Assembly (NCBI RefSeq): GCF_026017845.1
Contig: NZ_CP100416.1
Coordinates: forward strand, 2,643,592-2,707,591
Reading direction: 5' to 3'
Length of the DNA stretch: 64,000 nucleotides
Origin: Amycolatopsis mediterranei
Lineage (GTDB): Bacteria; Actinomycetota; Actinomycetes; Mycobacteriales; Pseudonocardiaceae
Part shown: positions 6,945-15,451 of the stretch, one piece after another
How the letters are laid out: each line of letters begins with the position of its first letter
Numbering within the stretch: position 1 is the first letter of the stretch
Notes under the pieces: generated by a model
Told to the model about the DNA's origin: nothing
The model's input: only the letters and a program-made list of their open reading frames with translations
The model's database searches: none
Program-made: the position numbers and the translations under genes

Positions 6945-8285
6945 TCACGTCGTCGGCGGTAGAGCTGCCTTGACCTCGTCGAGCAGTTCCGCCAGGGGCA
7001 CATTCCGGTGGATCGGGCAAGGACACTGCGGCGGGGACGGTGGCTCTGCCCTTTTCCCCGGTCGCAGGAAGGCGAGCAGAAAGGCGAAGCTCGAGACCCG
7101 CACCCGGCGGAAGATCCACCGCCACTCGCCGGGCTCGGTGCGCCGGACGACCCCGATGACGCCGGTGGCTGTCTTGACGGCGGCGATCAACGTGCCGCGG
7201 CGCAGCTGCAGCAGGAAGATCTGCAGGCTGAAGAGCAGCTCTCCGCGGGGGTAGTTGTCGCGCCGGGCCGAAGCGAGAGCTTCGTGCAACAGCTTCTCGG
7301 CGGCGGCGGTGTTTCCTTCGGCCGCGGCGACACCCGCGAGAGTGCTGTTGAGCTGCGCCTCCGCGGTGCTCCGCGAATGAACGTCGTGGAAGAGGCGGCC
7401 GGCCTCGCGCAGGTGGTCCTTCCCGGCGCTCGTGTTTCCGGCGGCGAGCAGGATTTCCCCCGTCCTCAGGTGGAAGAACCCCAGCTGGCCCGATTCGGGG
7501 TTCAGCGTGTCCTTGATGTGCTGAGCGGCCACCACGTGGGTCAGCGCGCCGCGGTGATCGCCACGGGTCGCCTGGATCCGGCCGAGGTAGTGCAGCGCGG
7601 ACGCGGTCGCCCGGCAGACGGCCGGGGAGCTCGAGGCGAGTTCGCAGGAGACACCGCGGGCCAGGCTGTGGCGGGCCAGCCGGATGTTGTTGTAGAACAA
7701 CGCGATTCCCCGGGTGGTGTGGACGTCGTAGATCTCGAAGCGGCCGGTGCCGGCCTCTTCGGCCAGCGCCTCGCACTCGTCGAGGTACCGGAATGCCGCG
7801 TCGTAGTCACTGATGTCGATGTGGTACTTGGCCAGGACGAGCACGGCGCGCAGTTTTTCGTCGGCGTCCCGGCTTTCGCTGATGGCGGAGCGGATGATCT
7901 CGAGCCGCCGGCGCCCGCCGTTCGACAGCGCCGCGCTGTAGCGCGCCAGCAGCAGCCGGATGTCGGTCGTCCGGTTTCCGCGTGCGTGCAGCTGGGTCAA
8001 GGTGGTCTCGAACAGCTCGATCAGGCCTTCTTCGCGGTGTGGCTGGTTTCCCCGGCCGACATTGGCGAGGATTTCGACGAGCGCACCCACGTACGGCACG
8101 AGTTCGTCGTCGTAGCGTGCGGAGTCGCCTTTGGTGGCTGTCCGCAGGACCGCGACCAGCGAGTCGACTCGCATGGGGAACTGCCCGTCGGCCAAGGCCG
8201 TCCGCAAGACGTTGCCGTAGTGCTTCAGCGCTCGTTTGGTGCAGGCTTCCGCGTGGCTTCCGATGCGCTCCTTCAGCGAGTTCAC
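6945..8285 (-). CDS. TPR-repeat protein, partner of the cyclase-like/STAND ATPase
   Basis: 446 residues, almost entirely helical TPR-like repeats (for example ALVLAKYHIDISDYDAAFRYLDE, ALHYLGRIQATRGDHRGAL, LRTGEILLAAGNTSAGKDHLREA). A basic C-terminal segment contains a short hydrophobic stretch (SSFAFLLAFL). GTG 8285 overlaps the TGA of the upstream ATPase (GTGA, 8282-8285), so the two are translationally coupled. In most STAND proteins the TPR sensor is on the same chain as the ATPase; here it is a separate gene. The role is inferred: ligand or partner sensing arm of the ATPase. No enzymatic motif is seen. Confidence 0.85.
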   Translation of the reverse strand: MNSLKERIGSHAEACTKRALKHYGNVLRTALADGQFPMRVDSLVAVLRTATKGDSARYDDELVPYVGALVEILANVGRGNQPHREEGLIELFETTLTQLHARGNRTTDIRLLLARYSAALSNGGRRRLEIIRSAISESRDADEKLRAVLVLAKYHIDISDYDAAFRYLDECEALAEEAGTGRFEIYDVHTTRGIALFYNNIRLARHSLARGVSCELASSSPAVCRATASALHYLGRIQATRGDHRGALTHVVAAQHIKDTLNPESGQLGFFHLRTGEILLAAGNTSAGKDHLREAGRLFHDVHSRSTAEAQLNSTLAGVAAAEGNTAAAEKLLHEALASARRDNYPRGELLFSLQIFLLQLRRGTLIAAVKTATGVIGVVRRTEPGEWRWIFRRVRVSSFAFLLAFLRPGKRAEPPSPPQCPCPIHRNVPLAELLDEVKAALPPTT

Positions 8286-9991
8286 GACATGCCGCAGGTG
8301 AAGTCGTAGAGCAGGCTGTGGATGGTGTACCGGCGTCGGAGCTGGTCGATCGACCCATCGCCGAACGAAGTGACGATCGACAACTGGCACGCCGTGCTGA
8401 GGGTGGCGAGGAAGCCGGCCGCCGGTTGGATGCCCGATATCTGCTCGAGTTCGTCGTAGTGGAACGAGTCGCCTCTGCCCTTGACGCAGAAGGACGCGAG
8501 GAGCGCGTCGGCGTCGGCGGTCCCGCGCCGTCGTTCGAGTTCTTGGAGCGACGCGGTGTACAGGTACGACCGGGCGGTTTCGGCGAGACCCTCTCCGCCG
8601 CCGGACGCCGCCCGCAGATCCCTGAGGTCACGCAGGACGTGGTCGAGTGGCCGATGGCTCGACAGGTACTGCTGGACCGCGAGCTTGATGAGGAAGGGAT
8701 TCCCCTCGGTCGCGTCCAGGATGGGGGCGAGGGCCCGGTCGCCGGCTTCCTGCAGGTCCGGGTCGGCCATGCTCAGGTGTTTGATGAACAGGACGGAGTC
8801 TTCCGGACTCAGCGGCCGGACGCGGAACTCCGCGATGTCGGGCAGATGTGACTGCAGTTCCCACCGAGTGGTCACCAGCAGGGCGTGCGGTTTGAAGACA
8901 CCCATCCGCCGGAGCCGCCCGACGGCGTCCGTGGCGTCGGGGAGCGTCTCCAGGTTGTCGACGACGACCAGCAGCTGATCGCCGGAGGGGAGGCCCGCCA
9001 CCTGACGGGCGAATTCGCTCTCCCACAGCGTGCGGCTCGGACCGAGGTCGAAATCGAGCTGAGCGGCCAGGTCCCGCAGCAGTTCGAGCCAGTACACCGT
9101 GGTGAATCCCTCGGTGGTCACCGAACAGCCGGTCGCCTGCGGATTCGCCGCCGAGGTCCAGGCGACCTTCGTGAAGTGGCCTCGGCGGCGCAACTCGCGG
9201 ACGGCTTCGTAGGCGATGGCCGTCTTGCCGATCCCGCCGGCCCCCACGATGCTGGTCACCTGGTCGGCGAGCACGTTGCCGGTGGACCTGACGATGATGT
9301 CGATCAGCTTGTCGGTTCCGAACAGCTGGTCGTGGTTGACGTAGGCCTTGTACTGCCAGCTTTCGAACTGATCCACCCTCGTCGGGGGCGAGGCGGGCGA
9401 AGAGCCGCCCTGGCCCGGCAGCTGGATCCAGCCGACGGTGTTCGTCTCCTTGACCGCGACGGCGCGCTCCCGGTACCGGGTGACCCGCTCGGGCGGCCCG
9501 TGGCGGACGACTTCGTCGTAGATCCACGAGGAGACGATGACGGCGAGGACCCCGGGTGCGGTAGCGAGTTCGGACTTCAGCGCGGGTGAATCACACAGGC
9601 GGAACGTGAAGTTGACCGCCGCTCCGACCACGCCGTGGTCGTCGTAGGTGACTTCGCCCGCGTGGATGGCGGCGCGAAGGCGGACCTGTTCTTCCGGAGC
9701 GGCTGACGCGTTGTGGGCGGAGACGGCCGCGGCCAGCTGATCCGGCATCGCGTCGACGATGTCCGACTTCGGGATCTCCGGTGGCGCGAGGATGAGCAAG
9801 CCGTCGCCCAGATCGCGGCAGTCGCAGCGCTCCCACGGTATCCCGGCGGCCGCGAAAGCCGCCTCGGTGAGCTCGTGCACGCCCTGCCGGATGGCGATCC
9901 GATGCCGGTTCGTGCGCCGGTGGGCACCGTAGCCTTCGACATCGATCACGACGATGGTCCGGTGTCTGGCTTGAGGCGGGGTCCTCGGCAC
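8282..9991 (-). CDS. Nucleotidyl-cyclase-domain / STAND (NB-ARC-like) ATPase
   Basis: 569 residues with two modules. Residues 10-170 form a class III cyclase homology domain that keeps both metal aspartates (Asp17 in VIDVEGYG, Asp63 in LGDG) and the transition-state pair Asn127/Arg131 (VNFTFR). Arg59 replaces the usual substrate-selecting Lys. From about 225 comes a P-loop ATPase: Walker A VGAGGIGKTA near 248, Walker B LLVVVDNLE near 342, an arginine sensor VTTRW and EGNPFLIKL near 426, then a winged-helix-like end. No HTH is seen, unlike the LuxR-type cyclase/ATPase regulators. GTG 9991 starts the cyclase domain; its ribosome site is weak. Signal-controlled switch by inference; product and trigger unknown. 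Confidence 0.85.
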   Translation of the reverse strand: MPRTPPQARHRTIVVIDVEGYGAHRRTNRHRIAIRQGVHELTEAAFAAAGIPWERCDCRDLGDGLLILAPPEIPKSDIVDAMPDQLAAAVSAHNASAAPEEQVRLRAAIHAGEVTYDDHGVVGAAVNFTFRLCDSPALKSELATAPGVLAVIVSSWIYDEVVRHGPPERVTRYRERAVAVKETNTVGWIQLPGQGGSSPASPPTRVDQFESWQYKAYVNHDQLFGTDKLIDIIVRSTGNVLADQVTSIVGAGGIGKTAIAYEAVRELRRRGHFTKVAWTSAANPQATGCSVTTEGFTTVYWLELLRDLAAQLDFDLGPSRTLWESEFARQVAGLPSGDQLLVVVDNLETLPDATDAVGRLRRMGVFKPHALLVTTRWELQSHLPDIAEFRVRPLSPEDSVLFIKHLSMADPDLQEAGDRALAPILDATEGNPFLIKLAVQQYLSSHRPLDHVLRDLRDLRAASGGGEGLAETARSYLYTASLQELERRRGTADADALLASFCVKGRGDSFHYDELEQISGIQPAAGFLATLSTACQLSIVTSFGDGSIDQLRRRYTIHSLLYDFTCGMS

Positions 9992-10110
9992 CCGTCAAGC
10001 GTGCGCGCCCGGGGGCCGGCGGCACAAGGTGACGACTTGCGTCCCGATCTTCACCGGATCTCCACGGGAGCTGCCCACCGCATCCACAGCCGCACGGCAT
10101 CATCGGACCG

Positions 10111-10857
10111 ATGACGTACGCACACTGGCTCCAGGATTTCGAAACCGAAGCCGAACGCCGTAGTCAACGCGAAGACCCGCCCTGGGAACGGGGCGCGAAA
10201 CTCCACCCCGACGTCGCCAAAAGCATCCAGCGGTTCCAGGTCGGCGAAGCCGGCGACGGCGCCAACCTGATCGCGAAAGCCGCCGGGGACGACACCTACC
10301 TCGCCGCCGTGAAGCTGTTCGTCGCCGAGGAGCAGAACCACGCCCGGATGCTCGCCGGACTGCTGGCCGCCGCCGGCGTGCCGACCATCGCGAAACACTG
10401 GTCGGACACCGTGTTCGTCAAGCTGCGGCGGGCGCTCGGGCTGCGGCTGGAGCTCATGGTGCTGCTCATCGCCGAGGTCGTCGCCCTGCGGTACTACCGC
10501 GCCCTGCGCGACGGCGGTGGCGATCCGCTGGTCACGCAGGTCGCCGCGCGGATCCTCGCCGATGAGGAGCGGCACGTGCCGTTCCACTGCCACCGGCTCG
10601 AGGTCGCCTTCCGCGAGCTGGCCAAGCCCGCCCGGGCGGCGGTGTTCGGCGCGTGGCGGGTGCTGCTGCTCGGCGTCGCGGCCACGGTTGCCGCGGACCA
10701 CGGCGCGGCCTTGCGACGGCTCGGTGTCGGCCGGCTCGTCTTCGTCGCCGACGTGCTCACCGCGTTCGAAGCCGCGCTCGCGCGGATCCGCGGCGAGCAG
10801 CCGAAGCCGGGACCGCGGTACATCCCGAAGCGCGCCCGGCCGCGCGGGCTCTTCTAA
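10111..10857 (+). CDS. Ferritin-like di-iron protein
   Basis: 248 residues predicted as a four-helix bundle. Metal ligands appear as Glu46 (FQVGEAGDGANL), the EEQNH pair (Glu74, His77), Glu122 (LLIAEVVALRYY) and DEERH (Glu152/153, His155), the spacing of ferritin-like di-iron carboxylate proteins. No signal peptide. The C-terminus is basic (RYIPKRARPRGLF). ATG 10111 has no clear ribosome site. The function is uncertain: oxidase/oxygenase or iron handling. The downstream azoreductase-type gene begins within about 15 nt, so they may form an operon. It diverges from the cyclase-like/STAND pair. Confidence 0.85.
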   Translation: MTYAHWLQDFETEAERRSQREDPPWERGAKLHPDVAKSIQRFQVGEAGDGANLIAKAAGDDTYLAAVKLFVAEEQNHARMLAGLLAAAGVPTIAKHWSDTVFVKLRRALGLRLELMVLLIAEVVALRYYRALRDGGGDPLVTQVAARILADEERHVPFHCHRLEVAFRELAKPARAAVFGAWRVLLLGVAATVAADHGAALRRLGVGRLVFVADVLTAFEAALARIRGEQPKPGPRYIPKRARPRGLF

Positions 10858-10871
10858 AGGAGACCGGCCAG

Positions 10872-11501
10872 CTGCCGCAGGGCCGCGGTGATCCGCTCCG
10901 CCGGCACCTCGACTCCAGCGCCCGCCGTTCGTCGTTCTCGCGCGAGCTCTCCGCCCGGTACTCCGCCACCTGGACGGGCACCCGGACCTACCGCGACCTC
11001 GCCGCCGACCCGGTCCCGGTGATCGGCGAAGCGTGGACCGAAATCTGCGACGCCCTGCTCGCCGCGGGGATCACCGACCCCGCGCACTACGCCGGCGTCG
11101 TCGGAACGCCCTCGCAAAAGCAGGCGTGGGCGATCGTCGAGCCGCTGCTCGCCGAGCTGCTCGAAGCCGACGTCGTGCTGATCGGCGCGCCGATGTACAA
11201 CTTCTCGATCCCGGCCGCCCTGAAGGCGTGGATCGACCAGGTGACGTTCCCGAGAATGTCCCTGCGGCCCAAAAAGTTCGTCATCGCCGGCGCCCGGGGC
11301 GGGACGTACGCGGAAGGGACGCCGCGGGCGCCGTTCGACCACCACGAGCGCTACCTGCGGGACTTCGTCGCCGGGCACTACGACGTCGACGACGTCCGGT
11401 TCGTGCACGCCGAGCTGACCAACGCCCTGGTCGACCCGCACCTGGCCGCGCGCGAAGGCGAGCGCGTCGCCTCACGCGAAGCCGCGCTGGCGGCGATCTG
11501 A
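10872..11501 (+). CDS. FMN-dependent NAD(P)H azoreductase-like flavodoxin, start unclear
   Basis: A flavodoxin-fold quinone/azo reductase: LDSSARRSSFSRELS is the FMN phosphate loop, GAPMYNFSIPAALKAWIDQV binds the isoalloxazine ring, and FVIAGARGGTY plus the VRFVHAELTNA strand complete the fold. Length is about 200 residues, as usual. The frame has no ATG, GTG or TTG between the upstream gene and the first conserved strand. The coordinate given uses CTG 10872, 9 nt after AAGGAG. An alternative is GTG 10888 followed by a one-base loss, which would give a more normal M-I-x-L-R-R-H-L-D-S-S beginning. Its stop overlaps the next ATG (TGATG). Confidence 0.72.
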   Translation: MPQGRGDPLRRHLDSSARRSSFSRELSARYSATWTGTRTYRDLAADPVPVIGEAWTEICDALLAAGITDPAHYAGVVGTPSQKQAWAIVEPLLAELLEADVVLIGAPMYNFSIPAALKAWIDQVTFPRMSLRPKKFVIAGARGGTYAEGTPRAPFDHHERYLRDFVAGHYDVDDVRFVHAELTNALVDPHLAAREGERVASREAALAAI

Positions 11502-11710
11502 TGGGCTGGGTGACGCTCGTCCTCGCCGGGTTCGTCGAGATCGCCTGGTCGCAGAGCGTCAAGCCGACGGAGAACTTCACGAAGCCGTGGCCGACGCTCC
11601 TGTGCTTCGTGCTCGGCGTCGTCGTGACCAAGGACCCGCTGAGCGTCGGCCGGGTGGCCGCGCTGGCCCTGATCGTCGGCGGCGTCGTGCTCGCGCGGGT
11701 CACTTCGTGA
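11501..11710 (+). CDS. SMR (SugE-like) transporter with internal deletion, probably non-functional
   Basis: Only 69 residues against about 105 for the small multidrug resistance family. Residues 1-42 match the first helix and following loop of SugE-type proteins (WVTLVLAGFVEIAWS, with the essential Glu13, then a second helix start). Residues 43-69 match the last helix (DPLSVGRVAALALIVGGVVLA). The intervening helices 2-3, about 35 residues, are missing and the frame is kept. ATG overlaps the azoreductase stop. The 3' end overlaps the convergent peptidase gene by 11 bp. Probably a decayed gene; a two-helix miniprotein is possible but less likely. Confidence 0.6.
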   Translation: MGWVTLVLAGFVEIAWSQSVKPTENFTKPWPTLLCFVLGVVVTKDPLSVGRVAALALIVGGVVLARVTS

Positions 11711-13712
11711 GCTGCTCCCACAGGAACTCGAAGACCAGCGCCCACTTGAACGCCAGCTGCTCGTTGTCCGCCGCGGCGCCGTGGCCGCCTTCGATGTTCT
11801 CGTGATACCGGACGTCGTGCCCCTGCTCACGCATCCGCGCCACCATCTTGCGGGCGTGGGCGGGGTGCACGCGGTCGTCGCGCGTCGAGGTCACGAACAG
11901 CGACGGCGGATACGCGCGTCCACTGTGGACATTCTGGTACGGCGAGTACTTCGCGATGTAGTCCCATTCCGCGGCGTCGTCGGGGTCGCCGTACTCGGCC
12001 ATCCACGACGCGCCGGCCAGCAGCAGGTGGTAGCGGCGCATGTCCAGCAGCGGGACCTGGCTGACGATCGCGCCGAACCGCTCCGGGTAGCGCGTCAGCA
12101 TGACGCCCATCAGCAGGCCGCCGTTGCTGCCACCCTGGATGCCGAGTTTCGCCGGCGTGGTGATGCCGCGCTCCACCAGGTCCGCGGCCACCGCGGCGAA
12201 GTCCTCGTACACGCGGTGGCGCTCGGCCTTGATGGCCTGGGTGTGCCAGCCGGGCCCGTATTCGCCGCCGCCGCGGATGTTCGCCACGACGTACGTCCCG
12301 CCGCGGGCGAGCCAGCCGCGGCCGATCATCCCGCTGTAGGACGGCGTCAGCGAGACCTCGAAGCCGCCGTACCCGGTCAGCAGCGTCGGGCCGCCTTCGG
12401 CGCCGGACGGCCGGACGACGAAGTACGGGATCTTCGTGCCGTCTTCCGACGTCGCGAAGTACTGCGCGACGCTCATGTCCGAAGCGTCGAAGAACGCCGG
12501 AGCCTGCTTCAGGACTTCGACCTCTTCTCCGACGTGCCCATAGCTCAACGTCGACGGCTGGAGGAAGCCGCTGGAGTCGATCAGGTACTCGTCGCTGACG
12601 TCGGGATCGGTGTCGAAGATGTCCGCGCTGCCGAACTCCGGGCCGCCGGCCAGCGGTGCCTCCTGCCAGCCGTCCGGGCCCGGGGTCAGCGTGCGCAGCT
12701 CGGTGCGGACGTCGCGCAGCGTGCCGAGCAGCAGGTGGTGGCGCGTCCAGGCCCAGTAGCTCAGCGAGGTGTGCTCGTCGGGCGTGAACAGCGTCGTGAA
12801 GTCCCGGTCGCCGGCCATGAAGGCGTCGAAGATGATGGCGATCAGCGCGCCGGCCGGGTGTTCCGTGCCGCCGACGGTCCACGCCGTCCGCGGCCGCACC
12901 AGCAGCCACTCGCGGTGCAGGGACGCGCTCGCGTCGTCCGGGACGTCGATCTTGACCAGCCCGCCCGGCGTTCTGAGGTGCAGTTCCGAGCGGTAGAAGT
13001 CGATCGCGCGGCTGACGAAGTCGCGTTCGAAGCCTTCGGTCGGGTCGTGGGACGCGCCGATCGAGACGTCGTCGGGCTTGCCTTCGAAGACCGTGGTGGC
13101 CGCTTCGAGCGGCGTGCCGCGGCGCCACTCCTTGGCCAGCCGCGGGTAGCCGGAGCTGGTCAGCGAACCCGGGCCGAAATCCGTTCCGATGTAGACGCGG
13201 TCGAGGTCGATCCAGCCGATCCGAGTCTTCGCCTCCGGGACCGTGAAGCCGTCCGCGACGAACTCGTGCGCGTCGAGGTCGAACTCGCGCACGACCGTGG
13301 CGTCCGCGCCGCCGCGGGAGAGCTCGACCAGGCCGCGCCGGTAGCCCGGCCGCAGCACGGTGGCGCCCTGCCAGACCCAGTTCTCGCCTTCGGCCTCGGC
13401 CAGCGCGTCGACGTCGAGCAGCAGCTCCCACTCGGGCTCGGCCTGCCGGTAGGACTCCAGCGTCGTCCGCCGCCACAGGCCGCGCGGGTGGCTCGCGTCC
13501 TGCCAGAAGTTGTAGAGGAACTCGCCGCGGCGGCGCACGTACGGGATCCGGTCGTCGGCGTCGAGCACCTCGCGCAGTTCGTCGCGCAGTTCGGCGAACC
13601 GCGCGCCGGCGGTCAGCTCGGCCAGCGTCTCGTCGTTGCGCGCGCGCACCCAGCCGAGCGCGTCGTCACCGGTCACGTCTTCCAGCCACAGATAAGGATC
13701 CTCGACACTCAT
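11700..13712 (-). CDS. Prolyl oligopeptidase family serine peptidase (S9)
   Basis: 670 residues: an N-terminal seven-bladed-propeller region (about 70-430) and a C-terminal alpha/beta hydrolase. The catalytic triad is visible: nucleophile Ser in GGSNGG near 527, Asp in STRDDRVHP near 610 and His in EGGHGAA near 642. The opening VEDPYLWLED is the family's signature. No signal peptide, so it should act in the cytoplasm on proline-containing peptides. ATG 13712 was chosen because this motif begins immediately; the frame is open 52 codons upstream without support. Divergent from the zinc peptidase gene. Confidence 0.94.
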   Translation of the reverse strand: MSVEDPYLWLEDVTGDDALGWVRARNDETLAELTAGARFAELRDELREVLDADDRIPYVRRRGEFLYNFWQDASHPRGLWRRTTLESYRQAEPEWELLLDVDALAEAEGENWVWQGATVLRPGYRRGLVELSRGGADATVVREFDLDAHEFVADGFTVPEAKTRIGWIDLDRVYIGTDFGPGSLTSSGYPRLAKEWRRGTPLEAATTVFEGKPDDVSIGASHDPTEGFERDFVSRAIDFYRSELHLRTPGGLVKIDVPDDASASLHREWLLVRPRTAWTVGGTEHPAGALIAIIFDAFMAGDRDFTTLFTPDEHTSLSYWAWTRHHLLLGTLRDVRTELRTLTPGPDGWQEAPLAGGPEFGSADIFDTDPDVSDEYLIDSSGFLQPSTLSYGHVGEEVEVLKQAPAFFDASDMSVAQYFATSEDGTKIPYFVVRPSGAEGGPTLLTGYGGFEVSLTPSYSGMIGRGWLARGGTYVVANIRGGGEYGPGWHTQAIKAERHRVYEDFAAVAADLVERGITTPAKLGIQGGSNGGLLMGVMLTRYPERFGAIVSQVPLLDMRRYHLLLAGASWMAEYGDPDDAAEWDYIAKYSPYQNVHSGRAYPPSLFVTSTRDDRVHPAHARKMVARMREQGHDVRYHENIEGGHGAAADNEQLAFKWALVFEFLWEQLTK

Positions 13713-13825
13713 GCCAGACAGTCTCGCCTGGTCGGGGGCCCGGCGGCCACCCGGTGGCGTTTTCGTTTCGTGATCCCGGCCTCCGGGGGTGTCCGTATGC
13801 TGGTGCCACACAGCAGGGGGAGACC

Positions 13826-14803
13826 GTGAACGACGCCGAACCGCCGTGGCCGGGGACGGCCCGGCCACCGGAACCCGCGTGGACGCCGGAGCCGAGCCCG
13901 TGGACGCCCGGCTGGGCCGCGGCCCCGCCCGTCCCGATCGCGCCGCCGCGCAACCGCCTGTGGGGTGCGGTCACCGGCGTCCTGATCGTCGTCGTGGCCA
14001 TGTCCCTGATCGCCGCCACCATCCCGCACCGGGTGGACGGCCGCGCGCTCGCCGCGCAGGGCGCCGATTCCGGCCGGGCCTACGGCGGCACCGGAAAGCC
14101 CCCGAAGGCCGTGCCGGAGCTGGCCCGCAACCCGCTGCTCGGCGACGGCATCAGCCCCGGGCCCGCCACCTGCAGCCTGCCCGAACTCGGCCGGGCGGCC
14201 GACCAGCTCAAGGCCTACTACGGCGCGCTCGTGAGCTGCCTGGAGCAGTCGTGGCGCCCGGCGCTGGAGAAGGTGAACGAGCCGACGTTGACCGCCACCG
14301 TGTCGGTGACGCTGCCGGAGCACAGCTCGTGCGGCGAGGCGCCGACGGAGAACGAAGCCGTCGCCTACTACTGCGGCGGCGACACGACGATCTACGCCCC
14401 GACCGACTGGATGCTGTCGGACGCGGGGCTCAACAAGGCCCGGCACATCGCGACGCTGGCCCACGAATACGGCCACCACGTGCAGCGCGAGAGCGGCATC
14501 CTCTCCGCGGCGGCGGACAAGATGACCTCGCCGGACGAGAACAGCGCGGCCGACAAGGAGGTCGTGCGCCGGATCGAGCTGCAGGCGAACTGCTTCGGCG
14601 CGCTGTTCCTGACGGCCGTCGCCGGCCCGGGCTCGATCAGCCGATCGCTGGCGAACGCCGCGGTCGCCGACTACGGCCGGGCCAACAACAGCGACACCCA
14701 CGGCTCGCGCGAGCACCAGCTGTCCTGGGCGAAGGCGGGCTACGACGGCAAAGCCACCAAGGCGTGCGACACGTGGAGCGCCCCGGTCGGCGAGGTCAGC
14801 TGA
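13826..14803 (+). CDS. Membrane-anchored neutral zinc metallopeptidase (YpfJ-like)
   Basis: 325 residues: a Pro/Trp-rich cytoplasmic segment (1-48), one transmembrane helix (about 50-70, GVLIVVVAMSLIAATI) and an extracytoplasmic domain. The zinc-binding motif HEYGHH lies near residue 212, with a downstream Glu in ELQANCFGALF as probable third ligand. Paired cysteines (CSLP, CLEQ, CGEA, CGGD) suggest disulfides outside the cell. GTG 13826 has GGGGGAG 4 nt upstream. Its stop overlaps the convergent DinB-like gene by 8 bp. Substrate unknown. Confidence 0.9.
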   Translation: MNDAEPPWPGTARPPEPAWTPEPSPWTPGWAAAPPVPIAPPRNRLWGAVTGVLIVVVAMSLIAATIPHRVDGRALAAQGADSGRAYGGTGKPPKAVPELARNPLLGDGISPGPATCSLPELGRAADQLKAYYGALVSCLEQSWRPALEKVNEPTLTATVSVTLPEHSSCGEAPTENEAVAYYCGGDTTIYAPTDWMLSDAGLNKARHIATLAHEYGHHVQRESGILSAAADKMTSPDENSAADKEVVRRIELQANCFGALFLTAVAGPGSISRSLANAAVADYGRANNSDTHGSREHQLSWAKAGYDGKATKACDTWSAPVGEVS

Positions 14804-15368
14804 CGCGCCAGGCGGGATCGCGGCCGAGGAGGGCGAGGAACCGGTCGAGCTCGCTCGCACCCGCGGGAACCTCGACGCTGTGGGCGAAGGAGCCGTTCTT
14901 CTCGCGGCCTTCGTCCGGGATCCGCTCGGCCAGCTTCGAGGCGATGTACACGGCTTCGGCGTCCGGCTCGTAGGGCAGGTCCAGCGTGCGGGCCAGGTCC
15001 CAGCCGTGCGCGAGCGTGTCGACCAGGTGCATGTGCGCGGCGATCGAGCCGGGGAACGTGCCGAAGTGGTTGATGGTGAGCTGCCGCTCCAGCACGGCGT
15101 CATCGGTGAACGCGTCGAGGAAGTCGTCGACGGACGCCCGGTACGCGGCGTAGGCGTCGTCGCCGAGGACACCGGCGTCCCAGTCCGGCGCCGAGCCTTC
15201 GCGAGCGGCCGTCGCGAAGGCGTGGTTCTCGCTGACCTGGTGGCGGAGCAGGTCGGCGAGGGTCCAGCCGGCGCACGGGGTGGGGCGGGCGAGGTCGGCG
15301 GATGTCACGCCGGCGACGAGCTTGTCGAGGATGAGCAGGGTGCGGCGGTCGAGTTCGCGGAGATCCAT
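14796..15368 (-). CDS. DinB-like metal-binding (mycothiol-dependent enzyme/TIGR03086-type) protein
   Basis: 190 residues. The N-terminal RPTPCAGWTLADLLRHQVSENHAFA is the hallmark of the DinB/mycothiol-dependent maleylpyruvate isomerase metal-binding fold, with His in LLRHQ and the HMHLVDTLAHGWDLA helix supplying the other His ligands. Such proteins are thiol-transferases or detoxification enzymes using mycothiol; the substrate here is unknown. ATG 15368 lies 7 nt after TAGCGT with no ribosome site, so the transcript is probably leaderless. Divergent from the MocR regulator, whose promoter is equally compact. Confidence 0.88.
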   Translation of the reverse strand: MDLRELDRRTLLILDKLVAGVTSADLARPTPCAGWTLADLLRHQVSENHAFATAAREGSAPDWDAGVLGDDAYAAYRASVDDFLDAFTDDAVLERQLTINHFGTFPGSIAAHMHLVDTLAHGWDLARTLDLPYEPDAEAVYIASKLAERIPDEGREKNGSFAHSVEVPAGASELDRFLALLGRDPAWRVS

Positions 15369-15375
15369 GCCGGTC

Positions 15376-15381
15376 ACGCTA
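15376..15381 (-). promoter_or_regulatory. -10 element of leaderless DinB-like gene
   Basis: TAGCGT on the minus strand, then exactly 7 nt, then the ATG at 15368. Confidence 0.5.
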
Positions 15382-15438
15382 GGCGCGGAAGCGGACCACG
15401 AACAGTGCCAAATCCCTCGCAACCTTCGTGGGCCAATC

Positions 15439-15444
15439 TAGACT
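15439..15444 (+). promoter_or_regulatory. -10 element of leaderless mocR-type gene
   Basis: TAGACT, then exactly 7 nt, then GTG 15452, with no ribosome site between. Confidence 0.55.
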
Positions 15445-15451
15445 GACGCGG

